NCBI GenBank assembly: GCA_017461445.1
Contig: JAFTXW010000017.1
Coordinates: 1 to 47,328, forward strand
DNA: 47,328 nt
Source: Oscillospiraceae bacterium
GTDB lineage: Bacteria; Bacillota; Clostridia; Oscillospirales; Oscillospiraceae
Direction: 5' to 3'
Position 1 is the stretch's first letter; every line of letters starts with the position of its first letter. This document shows, piece by piece, positions 1-7,635 of the stretch. The notes below the pieces were generated by a model. It saw nothing but the letters and a program-made list of their open reading frames with translations, made no database searches and was not told where the DNA came from. The translations under genes were made by a program, and so were the position numbers.

Positions 1-554
1 GAGATGGTGCCGGAAATTTCCAGGGTGGAATCCAGAACCGTCTTGATGACGGCATAGTTGGGGCCGGCCTCAGTGACCAGGCCCAGCACTTCGCCGTTGG
101 CGGTGATGGCGCACATGTTTTCGGCAATGCCGGAATTGGTGCCCCGGTTGATGGTGTAGGTGTTGTTGTAGTCGGTGGAAGACCAGCCGATGATGTAGGC
201 ATCCACGGTCTTGTAGCTTTCGTTCTTGGTCAGCAGGCCATTCAGCTGCAGCAGACGGTCGTTTTCACGCTGCACGACCTCCGCCTGACGGGCCACGTCC
301 TCCATCTCCGCGATGCGGGCCTTTAATTCGGCGTTTTCGGCGGCGAGAGCCTCGTAGCGGAACATATAGCTGTAATACTGCTCGGCAGTGGTGGTCAGCG
401 CGTTGCCCGCTGCCCGGAAGGGGGCCAGGAAGCCCTGGACCAGCATCCCGGGAATGGTCTGGTTGGTAACGCCCGCCAGCACCGCCAGAATGGCAGTCAG
501 CAGCACCGCCAGAACCAGAATGATGCGCAGCTTGGTACTGAATAAATGTCGCAT
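1..554 (-). CDS. mreC: MreC, rod shape-determining protein (3' end outside window)
   Basis: The leftward frame starts at ATG 554 behind a GGAGGT at 561-567 and runs off the left edge, so only the first 184 or so residues are seen. It shows a short basic N-terminus (MRHLFSTKLR), one hydrophobic membrane segment (about residues 10-30), a coiled coil (about 55-95, with AALAAENAELKARIAEME), then the start of the beta domain with IIGWSSTDYNNTYTINRG and GLVTEAG, which is the MreC pattern. MreC lies outside the membrane and links MreB to peptidoglycan synthases during elongation. It lies downstream of maf on the same strand; mre and maf genes are neighbours in many Firmicutes. Identification is from motif order. 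Confidence 0.88.
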   Translation of the reverse strand, partial: MRHLFSTKLRIILVLAVLLTAILAVLAGVTNQTIPGMLVQGFLAPFRAAGNALTTTAEQYYSYMFRYEALAAENAELKARIAEMEDVARQAEVVQRENDRLLQLNGLLTKNESYKTVDAYIIGWSSTDYNNTYTINRGTNSGIAENMCAITANGEVLGLVTEAGPNYAVIKTVLDSTLEISGTI

Positions 555-588
555 GTTGAAACCTCCATGTTGGTGATGCAAATGGAAT

Positions 589-723
589 CGCGTAGGGGCG
601 ACCCTTGCGGTCGCCCGTCACCCGTAGGGTGACATTGCCCGGGAGGGCAATCCAAAATATTCCGCCTGCGGCGGTGCGATTTGTTCCAAATCGCCGGGCG
701 ACCGCAAGGGTCGCCCCTACGCG
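589..723. repeat. Family A intergenic palindromic element, long form (copy A1)
   Basis: A perfect 29-bp inverted repeat (589-617 and 695-723, starting CGCGTAGGGGCGACC) encloses smaller hairpins, one of which pairs GGCGATTTGG with its complement. The right half, read on the minus strand, matches the left half of the copy at 40109-40250 over at least 60 nt. This shows a dispersed family and not a single terminator. It fills the mreC-maf gap. Confidence 0.88.
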
Positions 724-730
724 GGGACGT

Positions 731-1297
731 TCAATCGAACAATTCCGGCGCGATCGTTTTCAGGACTTCCCCCAGCCTGCAGACCGGGAGGCCCATTACA
801 TTATAATAGTCGCCCACAAGCCTTTCGCAGAACAGTGCTGCGCCGCCCTGGATGCCGTAGGCCCCCGCCTTGTCCATGGGCTCGCCGCTGGCAACGTACC
901 GGGCGATCTCTTTTTCCCTTAAGGGGCGGAAATGGAGGTCTGTCACCTCCGTAAAGGTCTCGCTTTTTTCGCCCCGGAGGACGGTGCAGCCGGTCATCAC
1001 CTGATGATCCCGGCCCGACAGCAGCCGCAGCATCCGGGCCGCGTCTCCCTCGTCATGGGGCTTGCCTAAAACCGTTCCTTCGCAGACCACGATGGTGTCC
1101 GCCGCAATGACGATGTCCTCTTTTTCGTGGGGAACCGCCAGAGCCTTCAACCGGCTCACCCGCCCCACCTCGTCATAAGGGGCCTTGGCGGCATCCATCG
1201 TCTCATCAATATCCGCCGCCCGGATGACAAAGGGAACGCCGAATAGAGAAAGCAGCTCCTTTCTTCTGGGGGAAGCAGATGCTAGTATCAAATTCAT
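731..1297 (-). CDS. maf: Maf family nucleoside triphosphate pyrophosphatase
   Basis: 188 residues. The start is taken at ATG 1297 (MNLILASASPRR), with GGAAGG about 7 nt upstream; an upstream in-frame ATG at 1318 has no ribosome binding site. The SASPRR motif (residues 6-11), the AADTIV segment with the catalytic Asp, LGKP and the C-terminal YNVMGLPVCRL are all present. Maf proteins hydrolyse non-canonical or modified pyrimidine NTPs (dTTP/UTP type) to monophosphates and have been linked to septum formation arrest. The gene sits between mreC and a U32 gene on the same strand, separated from both by palindromic repeats. Full length for the family. Confidence 0.93.
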   Translation of the reverse strand: MNLILASASPRRKELLSLFGVPFVIRAADIDETMDAAKAPYDEVGRVSRLKALAVPHEKEDIVIAADTIVVCEGTVLGKPHDEGDAARMLRLLSGRDHQVMTGCTVLRGEKSETFTEVTDLHFRPLREKEIARYVASGEPMDKAGAYGIQGGAALFCERLVGDYYNVMGLPVCRLGEVLKTIAPELFD

Positions 1298-1319
1298 AGA
1301 AAACCTTCCGAAATTCAAT

Positions 1320-1451
1320 GTAGGGGAGGGTCAAGACCCTCCCGGCGATGCGGAACGCATCGCACCGCCGCAGGCGGGATATATTATTTCCCTTCGGGAA
1401 ATCCAAAAATCCTGGCGGATTTTTGGCGGGAGGGTCTTGACCCTCCCCTAC
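1320..1451. repeat. Family A intergenic palindromic element, long form (copy A2)
   Basis: A perfect 25-bp terminal inverted repeat (1320-1344 and 1427-1451; GTAGGGGAGGGTC then GACCCTCCCG) encloses internal hairpins, including CACCGCCGCAGGCGG and a CCCTTCGGG module also found in other copies. It occupies the whole gap between the U32 gene stop and the maf start. Confidence 0.88.
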
Positions 1452-1457
1452 GAATTT

Positions 1458-3539
1458 TTATTCGACACCCCGCAGGTACAGTCCTCTGGTACACGCTCCC
1501 GGATCGAAGGGATTGGGCTCCAGATAGTCCGCCAGAATGCGGTCCACCTCCCGGGGGTTTTCGGTGGTGAAATACAGCCGGATGGCCCAGAGGCCCAGCT
1601 TGGCAAGGTCGTCCTGGCGGTCAAGCCAGGAAAGCTTCTTGCCATTGAGCAGAACGCTGCGGCAGTTGCTGCCGTCCTTGATGATGGGGAACTCCGCGCC
1701 GGTCTTGTCGGTCAGCTTGGTGCTGGCGTTCTGGCAGCTGCATTCGCCGGTGCGGTTCTTCATCAGGCAGTGCTCCGTCACCATGAGAGGCAGGCGGCCG
1801 TAGGCAATCAGCTCGGTGTTCACGCCCTTGCTCATGTCCCGGATCTGGGGGAGGGTGGCCTCAAAGCTGGCAGTGGCAGAGGCCAGCTCCATGTCCCGCA
1901 GCACGTTCATGGCGGCGGAATTGTAGATATTCAGACCAAAATCGCCATGGATGCGCATTCCGGCCTCCCGGGCGGGGATCATCAGGCCCAGATTGCCCAC
2001 CAGCACGTCCTTGATGCCCATGTCCCGCAGGTCTGCCAGGTCGTGCTGCAGCCGGGGCAGCTCGCCGTCGTGGACGATCCGGGGCAGCACCGCAGCCACA
2101 CGGCCCCGGCGCATCAGTGCCTTGAACAGCTTCATGTCCTCGGTGAGAATGTGGATGGGAACGTACAGCATGACGGCCTCGGTGTCCAGCAGCTTGGGGG
2201 TCAGCTGCTCCTTGCTGGTCACCTGAATGGTCAGGCCGGGGATGCTCCGGGGGCCGGGATAAATGTCCACCTTTGCCGGGCGGCGCAGGGGTTTCTCCTC
2301 CCGCCGGGCCCGGAGGGCCGTCAGCTGGCTCAGGACATCCCGGCGCATGGAGTTGATGGCGGCGGCGGAAATGGTCAGGCCCGGGTCAACGTGGGTGCGG
2401 ACTTCCACGCAGCGGTAGGGAGTGCCGCCGGTCTTGGAAATGCGCTGGGCCAGGGCGGAGCCGGTGAGGGGAGTGGTGCGTGCCAGCTCGGGCATGGGGC
2501 CTTCGATGCTGCAGGTGCGCCCATCGGGGTCGGTAACCGTCAGGCTGCTTCCGTCCACGGACACAACGCCCCGGAAGCTCACATCCACCAGCTGGGTCTC
2601 GCCGTTTTCATAGGAATTTCTCGCGGCCTGGAGCCACTGGGGATCGTCCTTCACGTTCTCCCGAACGCCGAACATGCTGCGGTTGACCTTGTTTTTATAG
2701 TAGCCGTCGGTGAAGCCCTGGCGGTTGAAGGCGGTCATCAGCGCGTCGGTCATGCCCTGGGTCACAACGCCCTCGTCCAGGGCTTTGCGGTAGACGGCGG
2801 TGACCGTCGCCACATATTCCGCCCGCTTCATGCGGCCCTCCAGCTTGATGGAAGCCACGCCCATCTCCTCCAGCTCCTTCAGGTACTGCACCAGGCAGTT
2901 GTCCTTCAGGCTCAGGGGATATTTGTCCTCCCAGTGGTGGTAGCCGTAGCTCTGGCGGCAGGGCTGGGCGCAGCGGCCCCGGTTTCCGGAGCGGCCGCCG
3001 ATCATGGCGGACATGTAACACTGGCCGGAATAGCACATGCACAGGGCACCGTGGGCGAAAATCTCAATTTCAATGGGGGAGTTGGCACAGATATAGCGGA
3101 TCTCCTCCCGGTTCAGCTCCCGGCTGAGGACGACGCGTTTCATGCCCATGGCGGCGCACAGCTGAACGCCTGCCAGGGAGTGAATGGTCATCTGGGTGGA
3201 GCCGTGGACGGGGATGTGGGGCGCGATCTGGCGGCACAGCTGCACAACGCCCAGATCCTGGACAATGAAGGCATCCACGCAGCAGTGGGCCGCGTGCCGG
3301 ATCATCTCGGCCACATCCTCCATCTCCTTGTCGGAAACCAGGGTGTTCAGGGTCAGGTGGACATCCACGCCCCGGATATGGCAGTATTTCACCGCCTCCT
3401 TCAGGGTCTGGGGGGTGAAGTTCTTCGCGCTCTGCCGCGCGTTAAAGGGGCCGCAGCCCAAATAAACGGCGTTGGCTCCGTTCTGCACTGCTGCCCGCAG
3501 CGCGTCCATAGAACCGGCCGGTGCAAGTAATTCGATCAT
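1458..3539 (-). CDS. U32 family peptidase / RNA hydroxylase-like protein
   Basis: 693 residues from ATG 3539 (MIELLAPAGSMDAL), which has GGAGAGAG upstream; an extended start at 3623 would add 28 residues that do not look like the family. The N-terminal TIM-barrel part has LLAPAGS, NAVYLG and the U32 signature EIFAHGALCMCYSGQC followed by GGRSGNRGRCAQPCRQ (about residues 165-200), whose cysteines fit the metal-cluster ligands of this family. The length fits the long form with a C-terminal DUF3656-like region, as in E. coli RlhA. RlhA and TrhP homologues add hydroxyl groups to rRNA or tRNA with prephenate; older annotation calls them collagenase-like peptidases. The exact substrate here cannot be told. 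Confidence 0.85.
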   Translation of the reverse strand: MIELLAPAGSMDALRAAVQNGANAVYLGCGPFNARQSAKNFTPQTLKEAVKYCHIRGVDVHLTLNTLVSDKEMEDVAEMIRHAAHCCVDAFIVQDLGVVQLCRQIAPHIPVHGSTQMTIHSLAGVQLCAAMGMKRVVLSRELNREEIRYICANSPIEIEIFAHGALCMCYSGQCYMSAMIGGRSGNRGRCAQPCRQSYGYHHWEDKYPLSLKDNCLVQYLKELEEMGVASIKLEGRMKRAEYVATVTAVYRKALDEGVVTQGMTDALMTAFNRQGFTDGYYKNKVNRSMFGVRENVKDDPQWLQAARNSYENGETQLVDVSFRGVVSVDGSSLTVTDPDGRTCSIEGPMPELARTTPLTGSALAQRISKTGGTPYRCVEVRTHVDPGLTISAAAINSMRRDVLSQLTALRARREEKPLRRPAKVDIYPGPRSIPGLTIQVTSKEQLTPKLLDTEAVMLYVPIHILTEDMKLFKALMRRGRVAAVLPRIVHDGELPRLQHDLADLRDMGIKDVLVGNLGLMIPAREAGMRIHGDFGLNIYNSAAMNVLRDMELASATASFEATLPQIRDMSKGVNTELIAYGRLPLMVTEHCLMKNRTGECSCQNASTKLTDKTGAEFPIIKDGSNCRSVLLNGKKLSWLDRQDDLAKLGLWAIRLYFTTENPREVDRILADYLEPNPFDPGACTRGLYLRGVE

Positions 3540-3682
3540 AGTTCTCTCTCCGTTCCAAGGGTATCCCATGGTATACTTAACCGCATTATAGCATAAACCT
3601 TTGAAAAGTTCCACCCTTTCCACCGGAATTCAAGAAAATTTAAAGAGGAATTCATAATGCTGATGCACAGGCGCGTTTTATA

Positions 3683-3714
3683 TTGTAGGGGAGGGTCAAG
3701 ACCCTCCCCTACAA
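3683..3714. repeat. Family A minimal palindrome (copy A3)
   Basis: A 32-nt near-perfect palindrome with 15-bp arms (TTGTAGGGGAGGGTC and complement) around a 2-nt centre. It equals the joined outer ends of the long copies with the interior gone, lying between the divergent U32 and perR genes. Confidence 0.85.
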
Positions 3715-3740
3715 GGCATAACAAAGTTTATAAAATAAAT

Positions 3741-3835
3741 GCAAATAATTCTCATTTTCTTCTTGACAAATGGGATGCGGCATGATATACTCAACTCGTA
3801 AATAAGAATCAATCGCAAATAAAACAGAACAGGAG
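3741..3835 (+). promoter_or_regulatory. perR promoter with Fur/PerR-type operator sequences
   Basis: TTGACA at 3763-3768, a 17-nt spacer and TATACT at 3786-3791 form a near-consensus promoter. AT-rich stretches resembling half-sites of PerR/Fur boxes lie just upstream (AATAATTCTCATT, 3744-3756) and downstream (AATAAGAATCAATC). AGGAGG at 3831-3836 is the ribosome binding site. Autoregulation by PerR is an inference from the box-like sequences. Confidence 0.75.
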
Positions 3836-3841
3836 GTGCCT

Positions 3842-4246
3842 ATGGAGGCTACGCAAAAGCAATTCCGAAAGCGCAACGCCATTCTCACCTGCCTGCAGGG
3901 GACGCACAGCCATCCCTCGGCGGAGATGGTTCACCAGATGCTGCAGGAAGAGCACCCGGACATCTCCCTGGCAACGGTCTACCGGAATCTGGCCCGGTTC
4001 AAGAATCAGGGACTGATCCAGAGTTTGGGGACCGTGAACGGGATCGAGCGGTTCGATGCCAACACCGCCCCCCATGTCCATTTTGTCTGCGGCAGCTGCG
4101 ACGCTGTTCTGGACCTGCCCCAGATGGAAGTACCCCAGGTGCTGTGCGAAAACGCCGCACAGTGCTCCGGCTGCAAGGTTGACGCCTGCCAGCTGATGTT
4201 CACCGGAACCTGCCGGGCCTGCCTGGCAAAACACGAAACAGCCTGA
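3842..4246 (+). CDS. perR: PerR-like peroxide-sensing Fur family repressor
   Basis: 134 residues from ATG 3842, spaced correctly from AGGAGG; a GTG at 3836 overlaps that site. The winged-helix part carries HPSAEMV and the recognition helix SLATVYRNL. His24, Asp72, His78, His80 and Asp91 line up, with a constant offset of 13, with the regulatory-metal ligands His37, Asp85, His91, His93 and Asp104 of B. subtilis PerR. Two CxxC pairs (83/86 and 124/127) give the structural zinc site. PerR proteins hold peroxide-defence genes off until iron-catalysed histidine oxidation releases DNA. The rubrerythrin gene 55 nt downstream is the obvious target. An extra set of cysteines (102, 108, 111, 116) is unusual. 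Confidence 0.88.
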   Translation: MEATQKQFRKRNAILTCLQGTHSHPSAEMVHQMLQEEHPDISLATVYRNLARFKNQGLIQSLGTVNGIERFDANTAPHVHFVCGSCDAVLDLPQMEVPQVLCENAAQCSGCKVDACQLMFTGTCRACLAKHETA

Positions 4247-4301
4247 CCCCGGGACAAAGTCCCATAAATCAAAAAAATAATATTATTTGGAGGAAAAAGT
4301 T

Positions 4302-4892
4302 ATGAAGAAGTTTGTATGCCCCGTTTGCGGTTACGTCCACGAAGCTGAGGAAATGCCCGCCGATTTCAAGTGCCCCCTGTGCAAGGTGCCCGGCTCCAAG
4401 TTCAAGGTGCTGGAAGAGGGCAAGCTGGCCGCTGTCCATGAGTACGGCGTTTACGCAAAGACCGTCAAGAACAACCCCGACATCTCCGAGGATGACAAGA
4501 AGTACATCTTCGAGCAGCTGATGGCCAACTTCCAGGGCGAGTGCTCCGAGGTCGGCATGTACCTGTGCATGGCCCGCATCGCCCACCGGGAGGGCTACCC
4601 CGAGATCGGCCTGTACTGGGAGAAGGCAGCCTACGAGGAGGCTGAGCACGCCGCCAAGTTCGCCGAGCTGCTGGGTGAGGATCTGGAGCCCAACATGAAG
4701 GCCTCCACCAAGGCCAACCTGGCATGGCGCGTTGACTGCGAGTTCGGCGCAACCCAGGGCAAGTTCGACCTGGCCGTCTGCGCCAAGAAGAACGGCCTGG
4801 ATGCCATCCACGACACTGTGCATGAAATGGCCCGGGACGAGGCCCGACACGGCAAGGCACTGAAGGGCCTGCTGGACAGATATTTTAAGTAA
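4302..4892 (+). CDS. rbr: Reverse rubrerythrin (N-terminal rubredoxin, C-terminal diiron domain)
   Basis: 196 residues from ATG 4302, behind GGAGG at 4289-4293. A rubredoxin-type iron site (Cys6, Cys9, Cys24, Cys27) comes first, then a four-helix diiron domain with GECSE (Glu80), EEAEH, Glu147 and DEARH (Glu180, His183). This order is that of reverse rubrerythrins, which reduce hydrogen peroxide with electrons from NAD(P)H via rubredoxin systems in anaerobes. It follows perR on the same strand. The last 200 nt (4694-4893) are repeated, diverged, at 13341-13540 across an integrated element. The C-terminal 65 residues, including Glu147, Glu180 and His183, may therefore be element-derived. The protein is intact. 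Confidence 0.93.
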   Translation: MKKFVCPVCGYVHEAEEMPADFKCPLCKVPGSKFKVLEEGKLAAVHEYGVYAKTVKNNPDISEDDKKYIFEQLMANFQGECSEVGMYLCMARIAHREGYPEIGLYWEKAAYEEAEHAAKFAELLGEDLEPNMKASTKANLAWRVDCEFGATQGKFDLAVCAKKNGLDAIHDTVHEMARDEARHGKALKGLLDRYFK

Positions 4893-4910
4893 GAAAATAA
4901 CCCCTGTTTG

Positions 4911-4944
4911 GGAGGTCTGAGCAACTGCTCAGGCCTCCTTTTTT
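4911..4944 (+). terminator. Rho-independent terminator of rbr
   Basis: GGAGG-CTGAGCA pairs with TGCTCAG-CCTCC around a short loop, followed by six T. Confidence 0.92.
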
Positions 4945-4963
4945 CTGCGCTTTTGGATGAGGT

Positions 4964-5026
4964 GTGGCATTATTTGTGGCATCGCCCCACCCGGAAGCCT
5001 GTTTTGGATGCCACAGTGTGGCATCG
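4964..5026. repeat. Left-end GTGGCAT cluster (integrase arm-type sites or att)
   Basis: GTGGCAT at 4964 and 4976, ATGCCAC at 5008 and GTGGCAT at 5018. The last two form the perfect palindrome ATGCCACAGTGTGGCAT. The cluster at 13194-13256 has the same order, orientation and 44-nt first-to-third spacing, and shares the exact 19-mer ATGCCACAGTGTGGCATCG. Confidence 0.8.
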
Positions 5027-5102
5027 GTAATCGATGTATCGTGATTATACATCATCGGTTGTTCACGATACAAGACCTTTGAACTATATTGAACAACCAC
5101 CC

Positions 5103-5193
5103 ATCAACTTTTATCGACAGCAGAGCATCCACCTATCATCACCCCATCATCTGCGCTCATCATTCATCATCCGGGCATCATCTGTCCATCATT
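5103..5193. repeat. Left-end phased ATCATC sites
   Basis: ATCATC/ATCATT begins at 5135, 5146, 5159, 5166, 5177 and 5188, mostly 11 nt apart, with weaker members from 5103. The spacing of about one helical turn suggests cooperative protein binding. A matching array in reverse complement is at 11898-11941. Together with 4945-5102 this is a stretch without a convincing gene. Confidence 0.65.
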
Positions 5194-5236
5194 CCGCAAA
5201 ATTTCTTTGAAAAAATATTGAAATAATTTTTTGAAG

Positions 5237-5268
5237 GAAACTCAGTTTCTTTCATCCACTGTTATACT
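5237..5268 (+). promoter_or_regulatory. Probable promoter of the left element operon
   Basis: TATACT at 5263-5268 serves as a -10 box. The upstream -35 region is covered by the perfect palindrome GAAACTCAGTTTC (5237-5249), a likely operator. The -35 itself is poor, so an activator or repressor at the palindrome is plausible. Confidence 0.5.
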
Positions 5269-5346
5269 AGCCTCAGAAACAGGGAGGGAACACCTCCCAA
5301 ACAAAAATAAGAGCTACGACCCGCAACAAAGAAAGGAAAATGAATT

Positions 5347-5850
5347 ATGAACGCACAGATGAATGAGAATGTTAAGGCTGCTACCTCCCCCGCCCCCTAT
5401 TTCTGGTATGACCACATCCAGGAGAAGATTTGCGGCACCGAGCTGAACTTTAAGAAGTCCGGCGACCCCGGTTCCGCACAGGATAAGGCTCTGATGTGTG
5501 CCAAGCGTGAGCATCCCAATTATGGCTATGATCCTATCAAGCCCCAGAAGGAAAAGAACAGCTACAAGGGAATGAATCTTCCTCTGATGCACGACTATCT
5601 GGATTGTTTCGGTACTAAGGAAATGATGGACAAATTCCAGCAGATGAAGAATGATGGTACTAGATTCCCTGCGATTAAGAGCTGGTTCCTTGACCTGTTC
5701 CCCAAGTTCAATGTGGAAAAGGCAAAGAAGGAAATCCGTGAGTATCGTCTGGGCAAGGTTAAGGCAAAGTACAAGGTTGTCAAGGCTGACCCCAAGAACC
5801 GCAAGCCCTCTTCCAACATTGCCGAACTGCCCATGGCCTCTGGTGAGTAA
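5347..5850 (+). CDS. Unknown protein, first gene of the element operon
   Basis: 167 residues from ATG 5347 with AAAGGAAA upstream. I do not recognise it. It is lysine-rich and hydrophilic, with no signal peptide, no membrane segment and no metal motif. Recurrent features are KKSGDPGSAQDKALMCAK, GYDPIKPQK and a basic C-terminal stretch (VEKAKKEIREYRLGKVKAK). The codon use and start are convincing, and a second gene follows 17 nt later. Being first behind the left-end promoter of the element, it may be an early element function, but no role can be assigned. Confidence 0.8.
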   Translation: MNAQMNENVKAATSPAPYFWYDHIQEKICGTELNFKKSGDPGSAQDKALMCAKREHPNYGYDPIKPQKEKNSYKGMNLPLMHDYLDCFGTKEMMDKFQQMKNDGTRFPAIKSWFLDLFPKFNVEKAKKEIREYRLGKVKAKYKVVKADPKNRKPSSNIAELPMASGE

Positions 5851-5867
5851 GAAAGGGGGCAAGGGAA

Positions 5868-6227
5868 ATGCCCAACACAGTAGAGAACCAGAGAAGAGTT
5901 CTGGTTCACCGGGATATGCCCGAAAAGAAGGAAGGTAACTTCCTGCTTATCAAGAAAGAAAACTTGTATGCAGCTTACCGGGATTTGAACGCAACGGCAT
6001 TATGCCTGTATCTGTACCTTGCCGGAAACAAAGACGGGTTTGACCTTGCGTTTTCTCCAAAAGCAATCCATAGCGAAATGGGGTTGCCGGAATCTACCTG
6101 CCGTGACCAGTTTAAGGTGCTGGTAAACAAAGGGTATCTTGTCCGCAAAAACGAGAACAGCAACATCTATGATTTCTATGAGATACCAAGAGGAAAGAAG
6201 AAAGCGGAAACGGCTTGCGTTTTTTGA
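5868..6227 (+). CDS. Small winged-helix protein, replication-initiator-like N-terminus
   Basis: 119 residues from ATG 5868, preceded by AAGGGGGCAAGGG. After a charged lead, NFLLIKKENLY resembles the start of Firmicute plasmid initiator N-terminal domains. A helix-turn-helix/wing follows: LNATALCLYLYLAG (about 45-58), then SPKAIHSEMGLPESTCRDQF and VNKGYLVRKNENSNIYDFYEI. Only the wHTH part of such initiators is present; there is no C-terminal DnaD-like or replication domain, so it may be a regulator. It lies in a short operon with the gene at 5347. The stop is followed by about 270 nt of non-coding, hairpin-rich DNA, which would suit an origin beside an initiator; this is inference. Confidence 0.75.
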   Translation: MPNTVENQRRVLVHRDMPEKKEGNFLLIKKENLYAAYRDLNATALCLYLYLAGNKDGFDLAFSPKAIHSEMGLPESTCRDQFKVLVNKGYLVRKNENSNIYDFYEIPRGKKKAETACVF

Positions 6228-6495
6228 AAACGGGCGGCGTTCCCTTCTGCGGCTCCCGCTTTGGAGCCACCGCAAGGGTTTATAGAAATATATAATAAGA
6301 GAAAGTGGGGATAGATATAAAATATATAAAGGGGCTGATTAACCACATTTGGTTAATTGCATTGCCCCATCCGCCATGTAATAGTGAGCAAAGGATTAGC
6401 CGTTATTTCCATAGACCGCATACGCCTCCTTCGTCGGCTATGCTCATGGAAAAACGGCTAATCTTTTGTATTATAAAGACGAAGGAGAGGTTTAT
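6228..6495. other. Non-coding hairpin-rich stretch of the element (possible origin, oriT or leader)
   Basis: No gene is seen. ATTAACC 6340-6346 pairs with GGTTAAT 6353-6359. GATTAGCCGTT (6394-6404) pairs with AACGGCTAATC (6453-6463), extended inward by TTCCAT (6407-6412) and ATGGAA (6446-6451), followed by TTTT. The second hairpin could be a terminator/attenuator for the next genes or a single-strand origin. Confidence 0.55.
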
Positions 6496-6678
6496 ATGAC
6501 CCTAGCTAATTATTACAACCAGATTCCAGCGTACCATCCTGCAATGCACCTCCAAGGCTATACACCACAGGAGGTATATAATTCCTTCCGCAAGACGGTA
6601 TATGAGAATTACATAGACCGCAAAGAGGAACAGGAGATGCCCATGTTCCAGATCACAAGTGTGGTAAAGCTCAAATGA
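6496..6678 (+). CDS. Small unknown protein of the element
   Basis: 60 residues from ATG 6496, behind AAGGAGAGG at 6482-6490; a longer frame starting at 6466 runs through the hairpin and is less likely. The product has LANYYNQIPAYHPAMHLQGY, then QEVYNSFRKTVYENYID and a charged end. It is aromatic-rich, with no membrane segment. I do not recognise a family. It overlaps the next gene by four bases (ATGA), so the two are probably translated together. Confidence 0.65.
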   Translation: MTLANYYNQIPAYHPAMHLQGYTPQEVYNSFRKTVYENYIDRKEEQEMPMFQITSVVKLK

Positions 6679-6818
6679 CACCAAGGCAGCGCAGGGATAA
6701 GGATAAGCGGAAAAAGAAAAAGTCCACCTTACAGGCGGAAATTTTCAGTATACTACATAAGAGCTTGAAAGCGGCTCTGGATATGGCAATGGATGATATA
6801 TTCAAGGAATGGAAATAA
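6675..6818 (+). CDS. Very small basic protein overlapping the previous gene
   Basis: 47 residues from ATG 6675, which overlaps the TGA of the preceding gene. The N-terminal half is highly basic (RQRRDKDKRKKKK), and the C-terminal half is an amphipathic helix (LQAEIFSILHKSLKAALDMA, then DDIFKEW). Translational coupling and a strong terminator six bases after the stop support a real gene. A nucleic-acid-binding accessory is possible from charge alone. Confidence 0.6.
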   Translation: MTPRQRRDKDKRKKKKSTLQAEIFSILHKSLKAALDMAMDDIFKEWK

Positions 6819-6823
6819 AAAAG

Positions 6824-6890
6824 GCGGAAGCCCGGTTCACGGACGGTTCTCCCAGCAGAGAGATCGTTGGAACGGGCTTCCGCATTTTTT
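6824..6890 (+). terminator. Long-loop terminator of the left element operon
   Basis: GCGGAAGCCCG (6824-6834) pairs with CGGGCTTCCGC (6873-6883), with a 38-nt loop, followed by six T at 6885-6890. Confidence 0.85.
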
Positions 6891-7141
6891 CGTTGTGGGC
6901 CGTTTGACGGCTTCCTTTTCTTCTGGACGTAGACAGCCCTGTAAACCGTCCCCCGGAATAAAAGGGTCATTCCGTGGGAGAGCGGGCCACACTATACCGC
7001 CTTTTGGATGCAGAGCTTTTTTCTTCCCGAAATGGGTGCCGGGGGTGTTCAATTAAACACTTGCTTTCGACTACACTTTTGGACGGGCAAAAACTGCTCC
7101 CAAGAGGCCGGAAATCCGGGGAAATCTGTCCACGAAACAGG
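6891..7141. other. Gap without gene
   Basis: No frame with a start and ribosome binding site is convincing on either strand. Only a short stem (GTGTT/AACAC, about 7047-7062) and a GGCCGGAAATCCGG stem are visible. It may be decayed sequence. Confidence 0.5.
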
Positions 7142-7369
7142 TCAGCCCCTTTCGCTGACATCGGCCTCCCGCACATACTCAATAATGTCTGCGGGCTGGC
7201 AGTCCAGAAGTCGGCACAGGGTTTCAAGGTTCTCCCAAGACACGCCCTGTTGGTTGCGGAACTTCTGCAAGGTGGACTGGCTCAATAGACCCTCTGTTCT
7301 TATCTTGTTTGTGTTGTAGCCTTTTTCCTTCAAGGCAGACAGCACATCGATCTTATACTTCAACGGCAC
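7142..7369 (-). CDS. Small Cro/C1-type helix-turn-helix repressor
   Basis: 75 residues from ATG 7369. A single HTH domain fills it: YKIDVLSALKEKGYNTNKIR, LLSQSTLQKFRNQQGVSWEN, LETLCRLLDCQPADIIEYV. This is the compact YozG-like class of Xre repressors. It is transcribed divergently from the gene at 7636, across a region with three GCACGA/TCGTGC palindromes, one of which covers its own promoter. The likely role is to switch the element between a quiet state and expression of the rightward operon with the serine recombinase. No inducer domain is present. Confidence 0.88.
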   Translation of the reverse strand: MPLKYKIDVLSALKEKGYNTNKIRTEGLLSQSTLQKFRNQQGVSWENLETLCRLLDCQPADIIEYVREADVSERG

Positions 7370-7399
7370 GGATACTGCACCCCCTTTTCTACCATCCTT

Positions 7400-7506
7400 A
7401 TTCTATCACAGGAATTGCACGAAATCAAGTGCAAAATATAACCAACAAATAGCACGATTATTCGTGCATTTTGCCAATAGACTTGCACGACTTTTCGTGC
7501 TATAAT
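7400..7506. promoter_or_regulatory. Divergent promoters with three phased operators
   Basis: Leftward promoter: TTGATT (7428-7423), 17-nt spacer, TAGAAT (7405-7400). Rightward: TAGACT-like -35 (7478-7483), 17-nt spacer, TATAAT (7501-7506). Operators: TTGCAC...GTGCAA at 7415-7434, and GCACGA-N4-TCGTGC at 7452-7467 and 7485-7500. Their centres are 35 and 33 bp apart, about three helical turns. The first overlaps the leftward promoter and the third overlaps the rightward one. Confidence 0.8.
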
Positions 7507-7635
7507 AAAGGAGCAATGAAGGACAGCCCAATTTCAACACCGCCTGTTGTAAGTCCTACATCAAACACAAAGGAGCGGAGGCAGCACGGAAAGACGGCAC
7601 ACCAATTAAACCAACACCAAAAGGAGAAATGAAAA
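7507..7635 (+). other. Leader between the TATAAT box and the gene at 7636
   Basis: About 125 nt of untranslated leader. It ends in AAAGGAG at 7620-7626, the ribosome binding site. No hairpin stands out. Confidence 0.5.

Noticed and set aside
265-621. Minus-strand frame of 118 codons at the left edge
   Set aside because: It is out of frame with mreC, which has a proper start, membrane segment and coiled coil.
1185-3530. Very long plus-strand open frame opposite the U32 gene
   Set aside because: It is antisense to a clear family protein, is His/Gly/Val/Gln-rich as expected for a GC-rich shadow frame, and has no ribosome binding site or domain.
5103-5193. CRISPR array
   Set aside because: The ATCATC units are 6 nt with about 11-nt period and no spacers; no cas gene is present.
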